From the NCBI GenBank assembly GCA_013397075.1, contig VWZS01003778.1, forward strand, positions 205,106-269,105: a stretch of 64,000 bases of DNA, in the 5' to 3' direction. A model generated the notes under the pieces. The model was not told where the DNA came from. It saw only the letters and a list, made by a program, of their open reading frames with translations, and made no database searches. Positions 60,501 to 64,000 of this stretch are shown piece after piece. Position 1 is the first letter of the stretch, and every line of letters starts with the position of its first letter. The translations under genes and the position numbers were made by a program. Source of the stretch: Rhabdornis inornatus. Taxonomy: Eukaryota > Chordata > Aves > Passeriformes > Rhabdornithidae.

Positions 60501-63284
60501 CTGCTTAAAGCTTCACACACACTAGGACCAGGAGCTGGAACTGCCTTTTGGATGAAAGTGTGAAAACATCCTGGATCCTTTTCCATATGGGTTCTAGAAG
60601 CTGGCATCCATCAGGCAAAACGTGCTGCTCTGGGCACAGGATCTGCTCCTGGTCCTGCAAAGGGTAGTGTCCTTCCTGCTTGGGGAGCAGAGCTGTGCTG
60701 TGCACACTCTGGGCCTTCCCTGTCACCCAGAGCAAACCAGAAACTGTAGCTGTCTGTACCAGGACCAGAAACATTGAGGAAATGAGTTTTCAGTGCTGTC
60801 AGATTTAAAGCTTTTCAGCTGCCAGCCATTATTTTGGCTCTAATCACAGCCATTATTTTGGCTCTAAACACAGCCTTTGACTCAATAAACATTCCCTACA
60901 ATTTTTCTTTCCACTAAGAACCAAAACCTTCCTTCCCTGTGATGGATTTCAGGTCCTGTGAGACAAGGTGTGACATTCAGCTGCTCACCCAGGCACTGTT
61001 TGGGAATGTTCTTTGCCCTTTTCATGAAAAATCATTCAAGTGAACCTTTAATCAACCTTGTGACTGCTGTACACACAGACAAGCACCTGCTCTCCCTGAG
61101 CTTGGATGTCCTGTTGTGGATGGATGGTTTTTTTTCTTGACAAGTGGATCTGACCATCATTTTCAGGAGAAGTTTTTATATAACTAGTCCAAATACTGGA
61201 TATCATGATCCCGAAGCTTTGGCAAGATGAAGTTCCTACTTTTCACTGCCTGAATGAGATGGGGCTGATAACAGGATCCTCCCTGCCAGTCACTGAGGAC
61301 TCAACCTGCCTTATTCCCTTTCCTGTTCATGTAGTTTGGGAATCATTATCTGTCCTAATTCCATTTCAGAGCACAGAGGCATTAGGGAAAGCAGTAAAGA
61401 GAAGTAATGAGCCCAGTGCTGAGGGGAAATAGGAGAGAGGACACAGCGATTCCCACAAGTCTCAGACCATCTCAGAAAACTGAACCGAAGAAAAATAGGA
61501 ATTCTTCATCTTTCCTCTCCTCCCTGCAGGGTTTCCAGGTGCTAGTGGAGACAGAGTGGCTGGATTTTGGCCACAAGTTTGCAGATCGCTGTGGCCATGG
61601 AGAGAATTCAGACGACCTCAACGAGCGCTGCCCAGTGTTTCTGCAGTGGCTGGACTGTGTCCATCAGCTCCAGAGGCAGTTCCCCTGCTCCTTCGAGTTT
61701 AATGAAGCATTCCTTGTGAGTTGGGAGACTGCTGGTTTAATGCACTGCTGTTAAACATTGCTGCAGAGCCTGGGGGGGGCGGGATTTTTCCACCTTTCTG
61801 TGGCATTCTGTGTCCAAGGCCAGGTTGGATGGGGGTTGGAACAACCTGGGATAGTGGAAGGTGACCCTGCCCAAGGCAGGGGGTGGAACTGGATGGGCTT
61901 TAAGGTCCCTTCCCACTCCAACCATTCCATTATTTTATATAGGTATATATGAATATATTCTATATGTTCTATATGTGCCCTCACCTGATAAAGGGAACAG
62001 GAAAGCTGCCCAGATACGGGGGACAGAAACACTTGTGTAACCCGCAGGGTCTGTTCACTCTTGAAAGCAGGAGCCTCGAGGGCTTCTAGTCTTTAAAAAA
62101 AATAATTCTATTAATTGAATAGTCTCACCTAAGAGGTGTAAAGCATCCACACAGCCTGAAAAAAATTCTGCTTACTGCCAATGCAAACTCCCCCCTGCTT
62201 GGATCTTGTTTTGACTTGAATACTACTCCTCTAAAAACAACCTGCTCAAATCATTTTTTTTTCAGTTTCTTCACTGAAAATGTGTAGGATATAGGAGCTG
62301 TGCTTACCTTCTTCGGAAGCAGACAGCATTCCTATTAGGAATTCACCCAGGATGCTCCAAGTCAGTTCTCAGATCTCTGGGGAAGTGGCAGTCATGGACT
62401 GCAGGACCAGTAGTCTGAAGAGTAGAAGTTTTTATGAAGTGTCTGATACACTGAGAGATTTAAGGCACATTCCTGTGATTGTGGCTGACTGGAATTAGCA
62501 CTTGCCAGCTCAGCCATGTAACTGAGCCCATGTACAGTCCCTGAGTAGCTCAGTTGTGAAATGAGATAGAACAGGTAGTAACTGGCTTCACAGCACACTG
62601 CTAATCTCCACAGGCTGGAGGAGAACATAACCGTGGTATGCTGGCCTTTGTAGAGTGAACCCCTAACTTATTACAGTATTGAACCACTTGTCTTCATTTA
62701 AACATCTGAATAATCCCAAGGAAGTCATTGATATGCCTGAAGTTAAGCTGGTATTCGTTAGGCTGGGCCCAGCATGGAGTGATTAATGATCAGCATTTCT
62801 GTGCTGCACGAATGTTTTGTAGCAGAGGAATCATGATTCTGCTTTGCCTGGCCTGCAGGGCAATGAGTTTGTATCAACATGACTTGATGAGGAACAAATA
62901 TTTTGTCTTTCTATGTTCCGTTTTTTCCCGAATTTGTTCAGTTATGATTTTAAAAGATTCTGCTCCCCTTGCATTCCTTTACAATTGGTTTGTAGGAAGT
63001 ATGTGAGAAATGCCGTGGTTGGTGGGGGGCCCTGGGGAGGGCTTTGGTGCAGGAAGGGAGGTGAGGCCCATCCCCTGTGCCAGCTGACCCTGTGTGTGTG
63101 CGTCTCTGTGCAGGTGAAGTTGGTGCAGCACACCTACTCCTGCCTCTTTGGAACATTCCTGTGCAACAATGCGAAAGAGAGAGGAGAGAAACACACTCAG
63201 GAACGGACCTGCTCCGTCTGGTCTTTGCTGCGGGCAGCAAACAAAGCCTTCAAAAACCTGCTCTACTCCTCCCAGTCAGAATCT
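36521..63284 (+). CDS. MTMR3: Myotubularin-related protein 3, N-terminal 558 codons (13 coding exons, 3' end outside window)
   Basis: MTMR3 dephosphorylates PI3P to PI and PI(3,5)P2 to PI5P on endosomal and autophagic membranes, and so tunes autophagy initiation and endosome traffic. The 13 coding segments join in phase without a stop (1674 nt). Residues about 28-130 form the PH-GRAM lipid-binding domain. The myotubularin phosphatase domain begins near residue 155 and is still open at 558. The CX5R catalytic loop HCSDGWDRTPQ carries Cys413 and Arg419, the same numbering as I know for human MTMR3 Cys413, so this is an active-type member rather than a pseudophosphatase. A Ser/Asn-rich acidic insertion (about 263-303) separates two parts of the phosphatase domain. 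The human protein is about 1198 residues with a C-terminal FYVE finger, so roughly half the protein is beyond the window. MTMR4 is the closest alternative, but the N terminus and the EQHGDLCRPGEHVTSRF segment fit MTMR3 better. Confidence 0.95.
36524..36896 (+). other. MTMR3: Intron 3
   Basis: A 373-bp intron directly after the start codon, with GTGAGC donor and TTCCTCAG acceptor. No other element is seen in it. Confidence 0.85.
36897..36986 (+). CDS. MTMR3: MTMR3 coding exon, residues 2-31
   Basis: 90 bp, phase 0 at both ends. The acceptor is TTGTTCCTCAG (ending 36896) and the donor is CTTCAG then GTAATC. It encodes DEETQNSLECIQANQIFPRK and ends REDENLQ, the N-terminal leader before the PH-GRAM domain. 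The out-of-frame ATG at 36898 arises only because GATGAG follows the acceptor and is not the start. Confidence 0.92.
36987..38546 (+). other. MTMR3: Intron 4
   Basis: A 1.56-kb intron holding one CR1 fragment (37392-37800, minus). The rest is unique AT-rich DNA with no gene seen. Confidence 0.8.
37392..37800 (-). mobile_element. CR1 fragment, 3' end (minus orientation)
   Basis: It begins CATAGAATAATTTGGATTGG and continues AAAGCCCATCCAGTTCCA, TTGGCAGGGACACCTTCCTG, GGGAACAATTCCTTCCCAAT, GGAAGCCATTCCCTGTGTCC and CCCTCTCCAGCTCTCCTGGA, reaching CACCCCCAGCTCTCCCAGCC. It shares the variant TTCCTGTGTCCCAGGCTGCT with the copy at 35 kb, where the 46- and 53-kb copies differ. Confidence 0.9.
38547..38663 (+). 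CDS. MTMR3: MTMR3 coding exon, residues 32-70 (PH-GRAM)
   Basis: 117 bp, phase 0 at both ends. The acceptor is CTTCCTGTAG (ending 38546) and the donor is GTGAAT then GTAAGTG. It encodes VPFIELHGESTEYVGRAEDA followed by IIALSNYRLHIKFKESVVN, the first strands of the PH-GRAM domain, which in myotubularins binds phosphoinositides. Confidence 0.95.
38664..44133 (+). other. MTMR3: Intron 5
   Basis: A 5.5-kb intron. I see one older CR1 fragment (42078-42280) and otherwise unique sequence with purine-rich stretches around 41.5-41.95 kb. No exon or RNA gene is recognised. Confidence 0.75.
42078..42280 (-). mobile_element. Older, diverged CR1 3' fragment
   Basis: CCAGAATCATTTAAGTTGGA, AAATGCCTCCCGGGCTATTG, AGTCCATCCTCTGCCC, CCCTGGGCAATCCCTTCCAA and TGCCTGACCACCCTTTCCAT match the reverse complement of the classical chicken-type CR1 3' end. 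More mismatches than in the other copies suggest an older insertion. Confidence 0.8.
44134..44216 (+). CDS. MTMR3: MTMR3 coding exon, residues 71-98 (PH-GRAM)
   Basis: 83 bp. The acceptor is GTTTAATTGCAG (ending 44133). The donor is ATAAG then GTAGGA, which has a less favoured G at +4, so it is somewhat weak. It encodes VPLQLIESVECRDIFQLHLT then CKDCKVI and two bases of Arg98, completed by the next exon. Confidence 0.94.
44217..46725 (+). other. MTMR3: Intron 6
   Basis: A 2.5-kb intron containing one CR1 fragment (45900-46282, minus) followed by an AT-rich TTATA-type stretch (46290-46340). Nothing else is recognised. Confidence 0.8.
45900..46282 (-). mobile_element. CR1 fragment, 3' end (minus orientation)
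   Basis: AAAAGGACCTTAAAACTCAT, TGCCATGGGCAGGGATACCT, GGCCTTGGACACTTCCAGGG, GGGAACAATTCCTTCCCAAT and GGAAGCCATTCCCTGTGTCC lead to GTGAGCCCCCCCAGCTCTCC. It is the same subfamily and orientation as the copies at 35 and 37.4 kb. Confidence 0.9.
46726..46892 (+). CDS. MTMR3: MTMR3 coding exon, residues 98-154 (end of PH-GRAM)
   Basis: 167 bp. The acceptor is CTCTGGGCCAG (ending 46725) and the donor is CCAG then GTACGT. It encodes CQFSTFEQCQDWLKRLNNAI, then RPPSKIEDLFSFAYHAWCME, then VYASEKEQHGDLCRP and the first base of Gly154. This closes the PH-GRAM domain and starts the linker to the phosphatase domain. The frame joins cleanly on both sides. Confidence 0.95.
46893..49747 (+). other. MTMR3: Intron 7
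   Basis: A 2.9-kb intron with a short CR1 tail (47634-47762, minus). The remainder is AT-rich and unique. Confidence 0.8.
47634..47762 (-). mobile_element. Short CR1 3' tail
   Basis: GGAATCATGGTTTGGATTGG, GAGGAACCTTAAAGCCCATC, TTGCCATGGGCAGGGATACC and CCAGCCTGGCCATGGACAC follow the reverse complement of the CR1 3' end. Only the last 130 bp or so are present. Confidence 0.8.
49748..49844 (+). CDS. MTMR3: MTMR3 coding exon, residues 154-186 (start of phosphatase domain)
   Basis: 97 bp. The acceptor is TTGGTCCCCAG (ending 49747) and the donor is TACAA then GTGAGT. It encodes EHVTSRFKNEVERMGFDMNN and then AWRISNINEKY, the conserved entry to the myotubularin phosphatase domain. Lys186 is split with the next exon. 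Confidence 0.95.
49845..50625 (+). other. MTMR3: Intron 8
   Basis: A 781-bp intron in which no repeat or other gene is recognised. Confidence 0.85.
50626..50739 (+). CDS. MTMR3: MTMR3 coding exon, residues 186-224
   Basis: 114 bp. The acceptor is CCCTTTCCCCCAG (ending 50625) and the donor is TACAG then GTGAGG. It encodes LCGSYPQEIIVPAWITDKEL followed by ESVASFRSWKRIPAVVY, typical of the myotubularin family (SYP..., RSWKRIPAV). Third positions are notably GC-rich. Confidence 0.95.
51375..51522 (+). mobile_element. CR1 3' tail fragment
   Basis: CCCATCCCTGGAAGTGTCCA, AGGCCAGGCTGGACAGGGCT, GAGCAACCTCATCTAGTGAA, CTGCCCATGGTGGGGGATGG and CATTCCATGGTCC follow the CR1 3' end order on the + strand. 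Confidence 0.85.
51988..52019. repeat. TG/TA simple repeat
   Basis: A short TG run passes into alternating TA to 52017, giving a roughly 30-bp AT microsatellite likely to vary in length. Confidence 0.85.
52470..52600 (+). mobile_element. CR1 3' tail fragment
   Basis: GATTGGACTGGGCTTGGAGA, GGGGAAGATGTCCCTGACCG, TGGCAGGGGGTGGAACAAGA and CATTCCATGATTCTATGATG show the CR1 3' end with its octamer repeat. Confidence 0.85.
52606..52641. repeat. TA-rich simple repeat after CR1 tail
   Basis: An imperfect TATATG/TATATA run directly follows the CR1 terminus, possibly grown from the CR1 target site. Confidence 0.7.
53082..53252 (-). mobile_element. CR1 3' tail fragment (minus orientation)
   Basis: CATAGAGTCACAGAAACACA, GATTGGGTTGGAAGAGAGCT, CTGCCATGGGCAGGGACACC, TTCCACTGTCCCAGGCTGCT and GGCCTTGGACACTTCCAGGG form the reverse complement of the CR1 tail. 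Confidence 0.85.
54255..54690. promoter_or_regulatory. CpG-rich patch inside intron 9 (possible regulatory element)
   Basis: CpG dinucleotides cluster here, strongest at about 54610-54675 (GCAGCGGCGCCCACGCGG, GTGCCCGCGGAGACACTGCG), with others at 54259-54300 and 54410-54455, while surrounding intron DNA is CpG-poor and partly AT-rich. It does not match CR1 or any exon. Retained CpGs suggest DNA unmethylated in the germ line, as at enhancers or minor promoters. That function is inference. Confidence 0.35.
55150..55650 (+). mobile_element. CR1 fragment, 3' end (plus orientation)
   Basis: It runs from about GGACCTGGAGCTGCTGGGGA through GAGCCCACAGAGCTGCTCCA, GGAGAGGGACTGGGGACAAG, GGGACAGGACACAGGGAATG and GATATTGGGAAGGAATTGTT to CTGTTCTATGATCC. 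It is about 500 bp and extends further 5' than the minus-strand copies of the same subfamily. The long open frames over it on both strands are by-products. Confidence 0.9.
55651..56519 (+). other. MTMR3: Distal end of intron 9, nothing recognised
   Basis: Unique intronic DNA leading to the acceptor TGCCTCTGTTTCCAG (ending 56519). Confidence 0.5.
56520..56725 (+). CDS. MTMR3: MTMR3 coding exon, residues 224-293
   Basis: 206 bp. The acceptor is TCTGTTTCCAG (ending 56519) and the donor is GAATTTG then GTAAGG. It encodes HQSNGAVISRCGQPEVSWWG, WRNADDEHLVQSVAKACASD, then a Ser/Asn-rich stretch (SRSNSNKLMNGNCS) and the acidic GGDLSDVEF. Its last base starts Asp293. The first part is strongly family-like. 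The Ser/Asn-rich part is a surface insertion that tends to vary between species. Confidence 0.95.
56726..56917 (+). other. MTMR3: Intron 10, 192 bp and open in frame
   Basis: The shortest intron of the gene here. Its length is 64 x 3 and it contains no in-frame stop, so retention would insert 64 residues without shifting the frame. Donor GTAAGG and acceptor TCCTCTCCAG are both normal. Confidence 0.88.
56918..57049 (+). CDS. MTMR3: MTMR3 coding exon, residues 293-337
   Basis: 132 bp. The acceptor is TCCTCCTCTCCAG (ending 56917) and the donor is CCCAG then GTGAGA. It encodes SSISNASGADSLAIQPQKLL then ILDARSYAAAVANRAKGGGC and ECP. The LDARSY...ANRAKGGG segment is a hallmark of the myotubularin phosphatase domain. 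Confidence 0.96.
57050..58939 (+). other. MTMR3: Intron 11
   Basis: A 1.9-kb AT-rich intron with several short A and T runs. No CR1 or gene is recognised. Confidence 0.8.
58940..59051 (+). CDS. MTMR3: MTMR3 coding exon, residues 337-374
   Basis: 112 bp. The acceptor is CTCTTTCCCTGCAG (ending 58939) and the donor is GGAAA then GTAAGT. It encodes YYPNCEVVFMGMANIHSIRK followed by SFQSLRLLCTQMPDPG. The FMGMANIHSIR core is a conserved phosphatase-domain segment. Asn374 is split with the next exon. Confidence 0.96.
59052..59803 (+). other. MTMR3: Intron 12
   Basis: A 752-bp intron in which no repeat or other gene is seen. Confidence 0.85.
59804..59999 (+). CDS. MTMR3: MTMR3 catalytic exon, residues 374-439 (CX5R motif)
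   Basis: 196 bp. The acceptor is GGTTTCCCTCTAG (ending 59803) and the donor is ACAGAG then GTGGGT. It encodes WLSALESTKWLQHLSVLLKS, the strand VVHAVDRDQRPVLVHC, and the catalytic loop CSDGWDR. Cys413 (codon at 59919-59921) is the nucleophile that forms the phosphocysteine intermediate. Arg419 binds the phosphate and Asp415/Asp418 are the loop acidic residues. It continues TPQIVALAKLLLDPYYRTTE. All catalytic residues are intact. It is one of the most GC-rich coding exons, with many codons ending in G or C. Confidence 0.97.
60000..61529 (+). other. MTMR3: Intron 13
   Basis: A 1.5-kb intron. A 24-bp tandem duplication lies at 60823-60870. No CR1 or gene is recognised. Confidence 0.8.
60823..60870. 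repeat. 24-bp tandem duplication
   Basis: The unit beginning CAGCCATTATTTTGGCTCTA occurs at 60823-60846 and again at 60847-60870 with one mismatch (AATCA/AAACA), followed by a further CAGCC. It looks like a recent local slippage or duplication. Confidence 0.9.
61530..61715 (+). CDS. MTMR3: MTMR3 coding exon, residues 440-501
   Basis: 186 bp, phase 0 at both ends. The acceptor is CTCCTCCCTGCAG (ending 61529) and the donor is TTCCTT then GTGAGT. It encodes GFQVLVETEWLDFGHKFADR, CGHGENSDDLNERCPVFLQW and LDCVHQLQRQFPCSFEFNEA then FL. The EWLDFGHKFADRCGH segment is a myotubularin signature C-terminal to the active site. Confidence 0.97.
61716..63113 (+). other. MTMR3: Intron 14
   Basis: A 1.4-kb intron with one CR1 tail starting about 95 bp after the donor (61810-61942, plus) followed by a TATA-rich run (61935-61975). 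The rest is unique. Confidence 0.8.
61810..61942 (+). mobile_element. CR1 3' tail fragment
   Basis: GTCCAAGGCCAGGTTGGATG, GAACAACCTGGGATAGTGGA, AGGTGACCCTGCCCAAGGCA, GGATGGGCTTTAAGGTCCCT and CCATTCCATTATTTTAT follow CR1 3' order on the + strand. Confidence 0.88.
63114..63284 (+). CDS. MTMR3: MTMR3 coding exon, residues 502-558 (last exon in window)
   Basis: 171 bp, phase 0. The acceptor is GCGTCTCTGTGCAG (ending 63113) and the donor is GAATCT then GTATGT. It encodes VKLVQHTYSCLFGTFLCNNA, KERGEKHTQERTCSVWSLLR and AANKAFKNLLYSSQSES, near the C-terminal end of the phosphatase domain. The same frame is open for 67 codons upstream and 42 codons downstream in intron DNA; this is chance or a possible read-through, and the splice sites define the exon. 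The next exon is outside the window. Confidence 0.95.
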
Positions 63285-64000
63285 GTATGTACCCCAATCC
63301 CCTCCTGTGGGAGAGCCCTGGGGGGCTCCCCCAAACAGCATTCCACAAATGGGGGTGCCCCGAGAAACACCCCAGCAGTGGGACACGGCAACCTGGGGTT
63401 CAACCACAGCTGAGGTGGTGGCTGTTCCATCCCTGGAGGTGTCCAAGGTTGGATGGGGCTGGGAGCACGCTGGGATAGTGGAAGGTGTCCCTGCCCATGG
63501 CAGGGGTGGCACTGCATGAGCTGTAAGGTCCCTTCCAACCCAGAGCCTTGTGTGATTCTCTGAACTTGCACCATGGACAGAGGTGATTCTAGACCAGCTC
63601 AGCTTTCCCTGACGTTCACCTTGGAACATTCAGCTCAAGCTGATGTTTGAAGTCTTGGGTTAATTTTGCTGATATTTGGGGAATGTCAAATGCCACCTCA
63701 GAAATTTCTCTGTGCTGGAAATGTTCTTTCTATGACTAAATATTTTATTTTTTCTAACAGAAAACATTTCAGTGTTTGATAAATAGACCTCTCTGGAGAA
63801 CTGAGCTGTGTCAGAGGAGTGACACAAAATTGCCTGCAGACCTAGACACTGTGTCTAAATTCATTTCAAATCTAAACAGAAAAAGTGGCTCAGATTATTT
63901 AGTGTATCTTTGCTTCTCTTGATACCTTCAGGTTTTCAGTTTGGCTCCTCTGTCGTAGGAGCTCACTGAAGGTTCTGGGGAAGAGGCTCAGTTGTGTATT
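63285..64000 (+). other. MTMR3: Intron 15 (partial)
   Basis: The start of the next intron, with a CR1 tail at 63418-63562 and unique DNA after it. No further exon is seen before the window ends. Confidence 0.75.
63418..63562 (+). mobile_element. CR1 3' tail fragment
   Basis: GGCTGTTCCATCCCTGGAGG, TGTCCAAGGTTGGATGGGGC, GGGATAGTGGAAGGTGTCCC, TGCCCATGGCAGGGGTGGCA and GTAAGGTCCCTTCCAACCCA are followed by CTTGTGTGATTCTCTG. This is the CR1 3' end on the + strand, about 130 bp after the donor of the last visible exon. Confidence 0.88.

Noticed and set aside
36521..63284. Assignment to MTMR4 instead of MTMR3
   Set aside because: The N terminus MDEETQNSLECIQANQ, the 5' leader pattern and the catalytic cysteine at residue 413 fit MTMR3. 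I see nothing specific to MTMR4.
1..64000. CRISPR array, operon, prophage or other prokaryotic system
   Set aside because: There are no regularly spaced direct repeats, no dense gene packing and no ribosome binding sites. The window is spliced vertebrate nuclear DNA.
1..64000. Endogenous retrovirus
   Set aside because: I found no paired LTRs, primer binding site or gag/pol/env-like frames. The mobile DNA recognised is all CR1 or the CR1-tailed SINE.

Overview
The window looks like avian nuclear DNA, most probably from a passerine (songbird). It has long AT-rich introns, short GC-richer exons with GT..AG borders, about 17 truncated CR1 LINE fragments in both orientations, and near position 600 a short element with a tRNA-Ile-like head joined to a CR1-like tail. 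That last architecture is what is known for the passerine SINE family TguSINE1. I cannot name the species.

One gene explains almost everything. It is the 5' two thirds of MTMR3 (myotubularin-related protein 3, a phosphoinositide 3-phosphatase), on the + strand and cut off by the right end of the window. A CpG-island promoter at about 1.7-2.4 kb contains the probable first non-coding exon (ending 1981). An intron of about 30.6 kb leads to a second non-coding exon (32555-32632). A third exon (36450-36523) carries the start codon as its last three bases. Twelve further coding exons (36897 to 63284) splice in phase to 558 codons. They cover the PH-GRAM domain (about residues 28-130) and most of the phosphatase domain, including the CX5R active site (Cys413 to Arg419). 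The C-terminal linker, coiled coil and FYVE finger must lie to the right of position 64000.

Region by region: 1-110 looks like the terminal exon and poly(A) signal of an unidentified upstream + strand gene; 0.5-1.65 kb is a block of SINE/CR1 debris; 1.7-2.4 kb is the promoter; 2.4-24.2 kb is intron 1 DNA in which I see no CR1; 24.2-32.5 kb is the distal part of intron 1 with four CR1 fragments; 32.5-63.3 kb holds the exons with CR1 fragments between them; 63.3-64 kb is the start of the next intron. I found no classical RNA gene, CRISPR array, operon or bacterial-type system. The most interesting points are regulatory or structural: the upstream ORF arrangement including a start-stop AUG-UGA, a short intron that stays open in frame, a CpG-rich patch inside intron 9, a perfect 16-bp hairpin in intron 1, and paired CR1 copies flanking the start-codon exons.
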